Below, one piece after another: positions 19,889 through 32,789 of a stretch of DNA of 64,000 bases. Numbering within the stretch: position 1 is the first letter of the stretch; the number at the start of each line of letters is the position of its first letter. The stretch covers positions 1 through 64,000 of the forward strand of contig CAWAEN010000002.1 of the NCBI GenBank assembly GCA_963781035.1, given 5' to 3'. Origin of the DNA: SZUA-35 sp963781035. Its GTDB lineage: Bacteria > Actinomycetota > Acidimicrobiia > Acidimicrobiales > SZUA-35. A model generated the notes under the pieces. That model made no database searches. It had not been told where the DNA came from and saw nothing but the letters and a program-made list of their open reading frames with translations. Both the position numbers and the translations under genes were made by a program.

Positions 19889-21228
19889 TCAGCGGCCGAG
19901 GCCTCCGACGACCTCGCGTACGGTTCGCCCACGATACGCAGGTCGAAAGCGATGCTCTGGCGCCGCAGGTAGTAGAAGTCGTACTGCAGCTTCTCGAGTG
20001 CGTCGGACCATCGGTCGCGGCGTAGCCGAGCTTCACCTGCGCCCACCCCGTGAGTCCTGGTCGAACGATGTGGCGGTCGTCGTAGAACGGGATCTTGCTC
20101 CTGAGTTCCTCCACGTAGTGGGTCTGCTCCGGTCGCGGCCCGACGATCGAGAGTTCGCCACGCACGATGTTGAGCATCTGCGGCAATTCGTCGAGGTGGA
20201 GCTTGCGCATCAGATTGCCGAACGGCGTGATTCGCATGTCGCCATCGGCCGTCCATGTCTCGTGATCGCCGACGGTCTCGGTCATCGTCCGGAACTTGTA
20301 CATCTGGAACGGCACGCCATCCTTGCCGACTCTCTCCTGAACGAAGAAGAGCGGCCCCCGATTGGCGAACCGATTCACGACGAACACGACAGGGGTGAGC
20401 ACGAGGCAACCAAGCGATCCAAGGGCTCCGACGACGATGTCGAGCACCCGTTTCGAACGGATGTAGTTGGCCCGGTGCACCTCGCCGATGTCGAAGAGCA
20501 TCGAAACCTGCGCGAGTTCGGCAACCGGCAGCTTGCCGAGCCATCCCTCATAGAACAATGCAAGGGTCCGAACTCGAACACCACTGCGGTGGATGCGACT
20601 GATCTGCGCCACGATCGAGTCGTCGTTTTGAGCCGCACGGTCGATCACGACAACGGTCGGCGAATACTGCTCGACGCGCTCGATGAGCGGCTCACGTCCG
20701 TTGACGGTGACCCGAGCATCAGCGATCGACACCACATCGACCAGCGTGGCGCCCACCTCGTCCCGGCTCTCGAGATCGGCGACGAGAGCAGCGACGTCGT
20801 CCAAGCGGTCGGTGATCAGCATGATGCGGTCACGACCGGATGACCAACTGTGCAGGTCGTTGCCCAGGTTCCAGGTCAGCACCGACCACAGCGGGACGAT
20901 CGCGAACATGAGGAACATCGACGAACGAGGAATCAGCGTGTCTGCCGCCGCGAGCTGCACGAACGACACCGAAGCCAAGCTCACGATGACCGCCCCGAAT
21001 CCGCGGGTCAGTGCCTCCCCGCGACTCCTGGGGGTCTCGGGGAGTCCGATGCCGTAGCTGGAGGCCACCAGAAGGAGAGCGAGACCAACCCACCAGACCA
21101 CTGGAGACGGGGCCGCGCTCTTCGCCGTAGCGGGCCGGCCCGATGACCTCGGAGTACGCCAGCCTGCTCCCGATCACGATGGCCACGAGGCCGATCGCGT
21201 TGGTCAGGTGGATCCATCGACGCTTCAC
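19889..21228 (-). CDS. polyprenyl glycosylphosphotransferase (initiating sugar transferase)
   Basis: Transfers a sugar-phosphate to the lipid carrier undecaprenyl phosphate to begin surface polysaccharide synthesis. The N-terminal half has four or more hydrophobic segments and a Rossmann-like region (RDRIMLITDRLDDVAALVAD). The catalytic half has the classic sequence KRVLDIVVGALGSLGCLVLT, RVGKDGVPFQMYKFRTM, FGNLMRKLHLDELPQMLNIV, RGELSIVGPRPEQTHYVEEL and RPGLTGWAQV. Frame breaks lie near 21100, 20030 and 19915; after the last one the natural end is RTVREVVGGLGR with a stop at 19889-19891. The GTG at 21228 overlaps the stop of the upstream gene (GTGA). Confidence 0.88.
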
Positions 21229-22613
21229 GCCGTGACCAGCTCCCGGTGATGCGGCAGCGGGGCAACACCGAGTCGATCGAGCATCATCGGCGCGAACTGG
21301 AACGCATCCATCTCTGCCGGCCACGACTCGGCTCGACTCGAGATCAAGACACCCCTCGGACTGTGACGCCCCGATCGGTGATCGGTGATCCGTTCGATCG
21401 TCACCCCCACGCTTGCCGGGTCGACCCAGCCATTACCCAGGAACACTGCATCTTCGCGACAAGCGGGCTTGCAGGTGAACGTCATGACTCTTCGGTCACC
21501 TTCGGTGGCGATCATCAGCTCGTCCAAGCCGTGGCCGAGCCATGTGTCCATGCTGGACTGGACATGTTCGGCGTCTTGCACGGTCTCGGCGACGACGGTC
21601 AGCTGCGGAACCATGGCGCTGCGTACCTCGTGCCCAGCGGCGAGTCCGGCGGCGGCGAGGAACTGGTCGGGTCGTCGGATCACCGCTTGGAACTCGGCAC
21701 CCGAGTCGACGGTGTTGTCGGCCTGCTGTCCCATCGACGAAACCAGCATCAACGTGCGATCAGTACGCGACGCCAGGCGGGCGAGTTTGTCGACGATCCG
21801 ATCGAGCGCCTCCATGGCGAACGCCAGTTCATCGCGGTGGCCATCGATCCACGCCTGCTCGTAGCCGGACCCCTCGGGCCAGTCTTCGGGGAACGTCGCC
21901 GCCCAATAGCGATGCATGAAGGCCGCGACGTGGTTGATGAAAACCACGGAGAGATCGGGATCGTGCCTCGAGACCTGCTGGGCGAACACGTCAACGGCGA
22001 GGAGCGACTGACCGACACGAAGTCGCTCCTTGTTCCACGCACCCCGACCGACCTGAGCGGTCATCTTCGCCAGCTCGGCCCAAGTCGACGGCGTCACTCC
22101 ATGCCGAGCCATGGCCCCCACGCTCGAGAGATCTCGGAAACTGGGACGAACCTGCGCCACCCGCGCCGACTCCCGAGTCATCCGAAGATTCAGCGCTTGG
22201 ATCGGCTCGAGCGACGATGGAACGGTTGAGGCGTCGTCACCGAAGAGATCCGGCATCACAAAGCGATAGTTGGACCCGGCTGCCAGTTCGGCCCGTGGTG
22301 AGGTGTGCAGCACCCCGAGCAGGCCGACCGATCGACCGGCTTCCGCTGCCGCCTGCCAGTAGAACGGGAAGGCTGCGGGCTTCGGATCGCCGTACCAGAA
22401 CACACCGTGCTCGATGTACGGAGTTCCCATGCCCAACGACGCCCAACTCTGCGACGGGTACAGATCTCGCGGCAGCTCTTCGTCGAGGATCGTCTCGGTC
22501 AGGGAACCACGGGCGACCAGTGCTGCGAGTGGAGAATCCGGCCTTCGATCGATCCACCACTCCACCACTCGCTTGGGTACTTCGTTCACTTCGAGGACGA
22601 TGGTCCGTTCCAT
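21225..22613 (-). CDS. alkaline-phosphatase-superfamily-like protein of the glycan cluster
   Basis: An intact 462-residue soluble protein. Its plan resembles type I phosphodiesterase/alkaline phosphatase superfamily members found in polysaccharide clusters: the start RTIVLEVNEVPKRVVEWWID, the nucleophile region DLYPSQSWASLGMGTPYIEH with a following HG, then FINHVAAFMHRYWAATFPED. The usual metal-binding strand, which in active members reads like SDHG, is LMLVSSMGQQADNT here, so at least one metal ligand seems changed. The substrate is unknown; a role in modifying or releasing glycan-linked phosphate is only a guess. Its stop overlaps the start of the sugar transferase gene, so the two are translationally coupled. 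Confidence 0.6.
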   Translation of the reverse strand: MERTIVLEVNEVPKRVVEWWIDRRPDSPLAALVARGSLTETILDEELPRDLYPSQSWASLGMGTPYIEHGVFWYGDPKPAAFPFYWQAAAEAGRSVGLLGVLHTSPRAELAAGSNYRFVMPDLFGDDASTVPSSLEPIQALNLRMTRESARVAQVRPSFRDLSSVGAMARHGVTPSTWAELAKMTAQVGRGAWNKERLRVGQSLLAVDVFAQQVSRHDPDLSVVFINHVAAFMHRYWAATFPEDWPEGSGYEQAWIDGHRDELAFAMEALDRIVDKLARLASRTDRTLMLVSSMGQQADNTVDSGAEFQAVIRRPDQFLAAAGLAAGHEVRSAMVPQLTVVAETVQDAEHVQSSMDTWLGHGLDELMIATEGDRRVMTFTCKPACREDAVFLGNGWVDPASVGVTIERITDHRSGRHSPRGVLISSRAESWPAEMDAFQFAPMMLDRLGVAPLPHHRELVTA

Positions 22614-22667
22614 ACCGATCCATCGGCACCCGGCAGCCAGAAGTGAATCACGAGCACCGCCAAACGC

Positions 22668-23342
22668 TCAGCCATTCGCAGCTCGCACAGCTGATGAAAT
22701 GAGGTCCGTCGCACTCGACACGGCCCACATCGCGAGCGCCAACACACCGAGGAGTTTCCCGCCGTCCTCCACCACCAGGTTCAGCGTCGATGGAGTCGAC
22801 AGCGAGTCGACGACAACGGACAGAGCGAATCCCGCCAAGGCTGCCAACAGGAGCTCCCAACGAGTCCGGACGATCTCCGCTCGACAGACAATGCACCAGA
22901 CGACAACTGCGCCCGCCTCGGCGACCATCAACGCCAGCTTCGGGACCCCGAACAGTGGTGGCACGACCGATGAATGCAGCAGGTACAGATCATCGAGCAT
23001 CAGGAACGTGATGATGGCCCCGGCAGACGCGAAGGCTCGCGACGCCGAAGGCCGGCTCGCGACATGACTCGTGAACGCGGCGCCACCGGCCGCCACTGCA
23101 GCTGTCGTCCATGTACCAACGACGAGGGACGTGATCATGCCGCTGTACCACTTCCCACCACTGACCACCACGCGATCGAGCAGAAGGTCTTCGACGGGCA
23201 CTCGATTCTGGAACGCAACAATCGCCAGAATCCCGAAGCCGAGCAGCCAGATCATGATCAGCCGATGGATCGTCGACGTTCGAGCCGCGACCGGTCGTGG
23301 CAACCGACGATCGACGGCACGCTGATCAGTCGCTTGGAGCAT
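22668..23342 (-). CDS. polytopic membrane protein, unknown
   Basis: An intact 224-residue protein with six likely helices, including IHRLIMIWLLGFGILAIVAF, SLVVGTWTTAAVAAGGAAF, SAGAIITFLMLDDLYLLHSS, LALMVAEAGAVVVWCIVC and LGVLALAMWAVSSATDLI. The LDDLYLLHSS segment puts acidic and His residues inside or beside a helix. I do not recognise the family. It is 54 bases upstream of the phosphatase-like gene on the same strand, so it likely belongs to the same operon, and it is divergent from the GT2 gene. The ATG at 23342 is chosen because the frame further upstream would overlap the divergent gene. Confidence 0.6.
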   Translation of the reverse strand: MLQATDQRAVDRRLPRPVAARTSTIHRLIMIWLLGFGILAIVAFQNRVPVEDLLLDRVVVSGGKWYSGMITSLVVGTWTTAAVAAGGAAFTSHVASRPSASRAFASAGAIITFLMLDDLYLLHSSVVPPLFGVPKLALMVAEAGAVVVWCIVCRAEIVRTRWELLLAALAGFALSVVVDSLSTPSTLNLVVEDGGKLLGVLALAMWAVSSATDLISSAVRAANG

Positions 23343-23455
23343 CCGTTCAGTGTCGACCGCTACCGGGTACGGACTTGCCACGCCTCGGCCGCAAAGGTTC
23401 ACGCAGAGGCCTCGCCAACGAATCAAGATCTGCACCTCGGCGCCGATGGGAAACC

Positions 23456-24449
23456 GTGACATCGGTGACAGTGGTGATTCCGCGCGAAACGAGGAAACCA
23501 GCCTCAGCGCCGCCCTCGACTCTGTCCTGGGGCAGACCTTCCCGCTCGAAGACATGGAGATCGTCGTCGTAGACGGCGCCTCGACCGACGACACACCCCT
23601 CGTAGCCAAGCGTTGCCTCGACGGCACGCCGCTGCGTCGTTGGGCCGTCCTGACGAATCACGAGGCCACCACCCCGACCAATCTGAACATGGGCCTCGAC
23701 TGGGCCGAAGGCGACATCGTGGTACGCGTCGATGCCCGGTCGACACTTCCCAACGACTACGTCGAGCGAACGGTCGAGGTCCTGGCCGACGAGTTGATCG
23801 CCGTGGTGGGCGGTCGACAGTCAGCCGAACCGGCCGAGCGTGGCCTCGTCTGCCGTTCGATCGCCCGGCTCTGAACAATCCATTCGCCAACGGTGGCGCT
23901 CGTTATCGAGACCACCGAGCCGCCAGCGGACCGTGCGACACGGCCTACCTCGGCGTCTTCCGGACCGAGCAACTCCGGGAGGCCGATGGCTGGTCTCCCA
24001 CGTTCACGAGCAATCAGGACTTCGAACTCAGCCGTCGCATGGAGTGGTTCGGACAGGTCTGGTACGAGGCCGGTCTTCCTGTCGGCTACCAGCCCCGACG
24101 AACCTACCGAGCGCTGCTTCAGCAGTACCGGCGGTTCGGCCGGTGGAAGGCCTTCTACTGGCGATCGACCGGCGATCGCCCTCGACCACGGCAGGTCGTC
24201 ATCCTCGCCCTGCCCGCTGCCGGGTTGGTCGGCTCCACCACACTTGCTCTGGCCGTTCCGACGCTCATCGCACCGGCAGCTCTCGCCGGCGTCGGCACAC
24301 TGCTCATGATCGACCACATCGGCGCAGAGGCACCGGCCTCCGCTGCCGAACGTCTCGGCAGCTGCGTGGCGATGGCCATCATCGGACTGGGCTGGTGGTC
24401 CGGCGCCACACAGGAAATGTTGAAAGCAGGCAACAATCATGGCCGTTGA
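23456..24449 (+). CDS. family 2 glycosyltransferase (frame-broken)
   Basis: A GT-A-fold inverting glycosyltransferase. The GTG at 23456 gives VTSVTVVIP, the standard first strand, but one base is missing before ARNEETSLSAALDSVLGQTF, which continues in another frame with MEIVVVDGASTDDTPLVAKR and GDIVVRVDARSTLPNDYVER (the DxD-like metal motif is VDAR). After a second break near 23870 come GGARYRDHR, YLGVFRTEQLREADGWSPTF, NQDFELSRRMEWFGQVWYEA, the ED-like acceptor region, and two C-terminal hydrophobic helices that likely anchor the enzyme. The resemblance is to succinoglycan-type transferases. It overlaps the next gene by 11 bases. Confidence 0.82.
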
Positions 24450-25260
24450 TCGAACGTTCTACGAACAAGCAGAGCTCTGGGGGATCGAGAACGACCTCGA
24501 CCGCGATCGCACGATGATCCGGGCGACTGAGATGGCACGATTGATGCCCACCGGTGTCGAGTCGATTCTCGATGTCGGCACCGGCGACGGTCGTCTGCTG
24601 CACCCGCTGGTCGATCAGCTGCCGACGGTGCCGCTCGTCGTCGGACTCGATCGCAGTGCGACAGCGCTCCATCACCTCGACCGTCTCGCGACGCAGGGAT
24701 CCGCCGATGCTCTCCCGTACGCGGACAAGGCGTTCGACGTCGTCATCGCCTGCGAGATCTTGGAGCACCTACCGGAACCGATCTTCCAAGCGGCCACTGC
24801 GGAACTGGCCAGAGTGGCCCGCCGAAGCGTCATCATCACGGTGCCGAATCGGGAGAAGCTCGCTCGGGCCGAGGTGCGATGTGAGAAGTGCGGCTGTCGA
24901 TACAACCGCCGTCGCCACCTTCGGCGTTTCGATCGCAAGTCGTTCGATTCGCTCCTGCCCGGCTTCGATGTCGTCGAGGCGGCAGAGTTCGGGCATCGCA
25001 CCCGGATCTACCCGAGGCTTGTCCGCCAGGAACTCGAACGACGTGGCCTCCTCTCGGTCCACGATGCACCGGAGTGCCCTCAGTGCGGTCAAGGCCACGG
25101 GCGCCGCGCCTCTGACGTTTCGCCTCCTGCCGGCACCTCCTCGAGCTCGGCATCGAGCGACAACGTGGCGCCGGGGAGCGGCTCGTACTTCCGCATCCGC
25201 TCAATGGTCCCTGCACAGCGCCAGCCGTACTGGCTCGGCGTTCGCCTCGATCGACGCTGA
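24439..25260 (+). CDS. SAM-dependent methyltransferase with a cysteine-rich insert
   Basis: An intact 273-residue protein of the glycan cluster. The methyltransferase core shows VESILDVGTGDGRLLHPLVD (motif I), VGLDRSATALHHL, ADALPYADKAFDVVIACEIL and EHLPEPIFQAATAEL, the usual class I order. After it, residues near 150-170 read CEKCGCRYNRRRHLRRF, and near 215 comes CPQCGQGHGRR, a set of Cys and His residues suited to binding one zinc ion. The same layout occurs in methyltransferases encoded beside lipid-linked glycan genes. The acceptor is likely a sugar or aglycone. The start overlaps the GT2 stop, so expression is coupled. Confidence 0.75.
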   Translation: MAVDRTFYEQAELWGIENDLDRDRTMIRATEMARLMPTGVESILDVGTGDGRLLHPLVDQLPTVPLVVGLDRSATALHHLDRLATQGSADALPYADKAFDVVIACEILEHLPEPIFQAATAELARVARRSVIITVPNREKLARAEVRCEKCGCRYNRRRHLRRFDRKSFDSLLPGFDVVEAAEFGHRTRIYPRLVRQELERRGLLSVHDAPECPQCGQGHGRRASDVSPPAGTSSSSASSDNVAPGSGSYFRIRSMVPAQRQPYWLGVRLDRR

Positions 25261-25264
25261 GACC

Positions 25265-26525
25265 TCAGAGAACGAAGCCGAGCACGATGACGAGCGACGC
25301 GACCAAGAGTCCGGAGAGCTCCATGGTCTTGGACGTCCGGATCCCGGCGCCGGCACATGCTCTGCGATAGGCCCACCCGATGCTCAGGATCGTCGCTGCC
25401 GACACAGCAACAGACACTCCGAGAATCGAACCGGAGCCGACGACAATCGCCGCGGTGAGAGCGAGCATCCGTACGAGCTCCCAACCGATCACCCGACGGG
25501 CGGCACCATTCGTGAGACCAAGAGCGACGACGGGACCCAACAAGAGCCGCCACGGCAACGCAAGTCCGAGAATGGCCGTGATGCGCCTCGTTTCCTCCCA
25601 ACCCGGGCCGAGCAGGCTCGGCAGCACGAACGCCACAGCACCCGTCAGCAGCACGCCCACGACACCGAACAGGGCGATCTGGCGAACCAGCCGATCGTGC
25701 TGACGCTGTGCGTCATCGGTGTTGGCGAAGTCGACAAAGGTGGACCGGGTCAGTGGCGATGCAGACGATGGACGAGAAGGCCGAGGCCAGTCGGAATCCG
25801 ATCGCATAGATACTCAACGCCACCTCACCGAGAAGTGCCCCGACGATCAGGTAGTCGACGTTGGCAGTCGCATACGTCACCAGTTGGCTCACCCAGACGC
25901 CTTGCGTGCGCACCGGGATGCCTGCGGAGTCGAAAACACCCGCCGGCCATTGCTGGACGGCCAGCTCGATCAGGTGCTTGACGATGCAGATCGACGCAAA
26001 GGCGAAAAGGTCGTCTGCGTCGCGAACGAGCAGGACAACCGCGGTGAGAAAGGCCACGGCACCCGTGGCCTCACCCATCGAGAGTCGCCGAGTGTGGCGG
26101 CTGCGTTGCAGCGACGCTCGACCGATGTAGACCGCCGGGCCTGTCAACAGCGACAGACCACCGAACCCGATGACGACCCCGACAGATCCCCCGACCAAGA
26201 GACCAGCAGCAACGGCCATCGCAGCGACCACGCCGTTCGCGAGCATTCGGACCGTCCACGACCGACTACTGATTGGCTGTTCGATGCGGGTCCGCAGGAT
26301 GGCGAAGGCCAGGCCGGTGTCGCCGACCTGTGCCGTGAACGCATACAGAATGAAGATCGTTGCGAATGGGGCGAAGGCTTGGGTACCGGTTCGTCGTGCG
26401 ATCAGCAGGGAAGCTACGCCGAGGGCGAACTGGTCGATTCCTCGCGTTCCGATCATCGGCAACAGCCGACCGAGACCGCCCCGAGAAATCGCCGTTGCCG
26501 GCACCAAACCTCTCAGGGCAGTCAT
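25265..26525 (-). CDS. polysaccharide flippase (MATE/Wzx-like, frame-broken)
   Basis: A polytopic protein of about 415 residues with roughly twelve hydrophobic segments, for example QFALGVASLLIARRTGTQAF, FATIFILYAFTAQVGDTGLA, MLANGVVAAMAVAAGLLVGG and, in the second half, RQIALFGVVGVLLTGAVAFV and ALPWRLLLGPVVALGLTNGA. The N-terminal half resembles Wzx-type lipid-linked oligosaccharide flippases, which move a completed repeat unit across the membrane. One frame break lies near 25755, between FRLASAFSSI and STFVDFANT. The ATG at 26525 (MTALRGLVPATAISRGG) is chosen; an in-frame ATG at 26618 is also possible. It is convergent with the methyltransferase gene. Confidence 0.72.
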
Positions 26526-26642
26526 CTTGTTCTCGTCGGCCCGACCGAGCGACGATTGAGTGGCTGAATCACTGGCTCGGTCAACGCCTTCTGTCCTTTC
26601 TCGACGGACCTCCCTCATCGGACCAGGTCTACCCCGCCGAGG

Positions 26643-28088
26643 TCATCGAGCGGGAGCAAGTGGAGCAGGTGCTTCGCTGCCAACGCGTTCCGTCTCGACT
26701 CGCTCCGTGGCTCGTTCGCGAGCGACGGAGCGAACCAGAAGCCAGCCGGTGAGCGCAACCGACACTGCGTGTAGCGCGAAGCCGACGGGGCCGAGCCACA
26801 GCGTCCAGAGCGTGTCCACGGGGCCGAAGTCTCGCAAGTTCTGGAGCTGAGCGACGACCGCGAACGTGCCGGTTGGTGTGAGGTGAAGAGCGATGACGGT
26901 CATCGACATGGCGAGCACAGACCAGCGCACCGCAAGCCATTGAACCCGTGGTGCCACATTCCAGACCTCAGCCATTCCCACGATCAAGAACGGCAACGCC
27001 GGAATGACATATCTCGGACCGGGAGCCTCACCACCCCAAGGATTTCCCCAGCCGGACTGCATGGCCAGGAAGGCGCCAAACGGAGCAGCCCGACGATTCC
27101 ATGCCGACGACGCTCGGTGTTCCGCCCCCTTGCCATCCGAACGAGCCCCCACACGGCGAGCGCAATGACGGGACTGAACAGGAGCATGCCTCGCGTCCCG
27201 AGGAGCACCTCCACGAACTGGGTCGGGCTCGGCAAGCCCACAACAACGCCACGTGTACCCGGGTCGGTCTTCTCCGAATAGGAAACGCTGAACGGGCTGC
27301 CGTATGCCGCCGCCTGATACGCCATGAGCAGAACGGCAAACGGAATGCCGCCGGCAACGAAGGCAAGAAGGCGCGACCACTCACGCGTGATCAGAAGAAA
27401 GCCCCCGACCACAAGGACCACCATGAGCAGCGGATACTCGGTTGCCACCGCCGCTCCGCCTGCCACACCAGCGCCCAGCGCAAGGAGAAGGTGGCCTCTG
27501 GAGTTCTCGCTGCGAGACCTCACCGAAGCATCCGCCAGCAGCCAGCAGCCCCACCCCAGAAGTCCAGCAAGCACATGGGCGTAGAGCTGCGTCCCGTAGG
27601 CGAGGAGCAACGTCCCGCAGCAGATTGCCAACGTCGCCTGCACCGCATGGACACGACCGAACAAACGAGAAACAGTTCGGATCCCGACACCGATCAGCAT
27701 CAGGAATGGCACAACGGTGAACCAGAGGGTCACCCACCAGAGACCAAGATTCCCCTCCAGCCTCAGGACCGTGGCCGGTTCGGCCCCCACCGCCTGGGCT
27801 ACCGCATAGACCGGCATCGCTGCGATGGGCTGGAGCGGAGCCTTGTCGCCGTAGATGTGGCCATCGCGAACGACGTAGTCGACGTTCAGGACCTCTACAT
27901 AGCCGTCGAGCCGAATCGTGCCTCTGATCGACCATCGCCGCTGTCTGGGCGTAACGAGAGGCGGGTTGTGCGGTGAGCTCCTGCACGAACGGCACGAGAG
28001 CAACGGCGATGAAGATGATCGCCAACCAGCTCGACGAAACGCCTCGCAGCCGGCCTCGATCAGGCCGTTCGGAAGAGGCGCTGGTCAT
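26643..28088 (-). CDS. GT-C-like polytopic membrane protein (frame-broken)
   Basis: A membrane protein of about 480 residues with ten or more helices. After the first helix (SSWLAIIFIAVALVPFVQEL) comes SRYAQTAAMVDQGTIRLDGY and VVRDGHIYGDKAPLQPIAAM, a first-loop pattern (an 'SRY...' run with GHxYxDKAP) shared by many actinobacterial GT-C/family 39-like proteins that use polyprenyl-phosphate sugars. The later part includes QSGWGNPWGGEAPGPRYVIP, again a common motif in that group. Frame breaks lie near 27940, 27125 and 27060. The ATG at 28088 is 56 bases after the uvrA stop. Substrate and function are inferred only from context with the glycan cluster. Confidence 0.6.
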
Positions 28089-28144
28089 CGTCCTCAATCG
28101 GCCGAGGCACGGTCGGACTTGAGACGCGAGAGCGGCGCCTCCCC

Positions 28145-31005
<2,861 letters not shown>

Positions 31006-31052
31006 CGGCCGAAGGCTAGCGAGGTGCCGAACAGAACGCTTGTTCGAGTGAC

Positions 31053-32789
31053 CTATTCCCGCGCGAAGATCGTCAATCGCTGCTGGAGAATGGGGCTGAG
31101 CTCCCACTCGCCCACCTCCGAGACGGCCTCGAACCCCTCGAAGTCGACCACTTCTGCGTCGACCTGATCGACATACACGAACCGGTCGATCGACTCAGCG
31201 GCCAGGATCGAGAGCACGGCTGACCGCTCGGCATCCCCGACCGTGGAGAGCCAGCGGTGTTCGACGATCTCGGGGCCTGCCTTCGCGAGCCTTCACCGAG
31301 TCGTACCAGACCACGACATCGCCATCGGCCACGGTCTCGATCAGTTCGAAGTCATCCACCAGGGAAGTGGTTCGAATGGCGTTGAACCACACGCCGGACG
31401 CGGTCACCAACACACCGGCGACGAGCAGACCCCGGAAGACGGCGAGATGGACGTCGCGGCAGCTCGGCGCAGGCAACGATCACCAGCAGGAAGCCGCTCA
31501 TCAGCACGTAGCGACCGCCCCACTGGGGCACGGCACCGGCGGGATACTGGGTGAGGAAGATGAGCGGAAGCGCTCCGAGGGCGATGCCGGCGACGATGCG
31601 GTGGTGCCAGAGTGCGGGTCCCGAGGAAGACCCCGGCGATCACGAGCGGAGCAGTCGGCACCATGCCAGGTACGAACGTCGGCCCGAACCGGACGATCCG
31701 CAGCGCCAGAATCGCGGCAGTGGCGACGAGCAGCGTGGCCGGCAGACGGACGACACCTCCGGATCGAATGGTGATCATCAGCCACACGAGACCGGCAAGG
31801 ATCACGACACCGAAGAACGTGGCGATCGGGTGGACAGCGTTGATCGGCGACAGGGCGAGTCGTGAACGCGGCGTTCACCCGATCACCGAACCCCGACGTG
31901 GCACCGACGACGGCGCCGACGCTACGACTCGAGCGAAGCGAGGCTCCATAGAACCAGGTTTCTGCGATCTCGTGCATGACGAGAATGCCGACTGCTCCGA
32001 CAGCCATCATCACGCTCGGCACGAATGTTGTCGGCCGGGTAGCGACGCCGAGGAGAACTGTGCCGAACGTCAAGCACCACACCGGCGACGAAGCCGTACA
32101 CCAGAGCCTCCTGTCGCATCGTCGCCGCGACACCGAAGGCAAGACCGGCTCCCAATGCATACACCGTCGGGCCGGAAACGCGTCGACTGCTCGCTTGCGT
32201 TGAGGACACCCAAGACGCCGAGCGCCATCAGGAAGACGCCGAGCGAGTGTTCCCAGAAGTCGAGCGCATACACGGCGAGCGGAGTCGACAGACCCGACCA
32301 CCCACATGGCCGCCGTCCCACGCTCGGGATCGAGATGGCGTTGGATACGCCCGGCGAGGACAGCCGCACCCGCTGCCGCCATGATCGGGATCAGCAACAC
32401 CAACTGGGCGCCGCCCAGTACCCAGAGCGGGCGAGCGGCGAGGACCATCGGCAAGCGAGGTCGTGTTGACCCACCAGCCGTTCTCGGTCTTGGTCGTGTG
32501 AGCGAACGGAAAGGCCAAGGCCCTCCGGATCAGCCTGCTCGGCCCAATACCCGAGATCGGTGCTCCAATCGCCCCGCTCGACCATCGCCGCCAGGGCGCC
32601 GGTCTTCCCGCCGGTGTCAGTGCTCAGGTAGGCGTCAGGGCTCCCGAAGAGTGACAGTCCGAAGTAGAGAACGGAGAGAACGACGAAGGCGAACGCACCC
32701 GATCGTGTGACGATGCCGCGGCCACCAACTCGATGCACTGGACTGGAGTTCGGGATCCGACTGCGAGTTCCTGGAGCCAGCGTCGTCAT
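31053..32789 (-). CDS. GT-C-like polytopic membrane protein (frame-broken)
   Basis: A protein of about 575 residues with about ten helices spread over several frames, for example RSGAFAFVVLSVLYFGLSLF, GGAQLVLLIPIMAAAGAAV, LGVLGVLNASEQS, LVWLMITIRSGGVVRLPATL and LLVAGVLVTASGVWFNAIRT. The region PDAYLSTDTGGKTGALAAMV, then FAHTTKTENGWWVNTTS, corresponds to the first periplasmic loop of GT-C/family 39-like proteins. The soluble C-terminal part ends with EVGEWELSPILQQRLTIFA. Breaks are numerous (about eight). The ATG at 32789 overlaps the upstream gene's stop (ATGA). Its function is inferred only as sugar transfer or a related membrane reaction. Confidence 0.5.
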
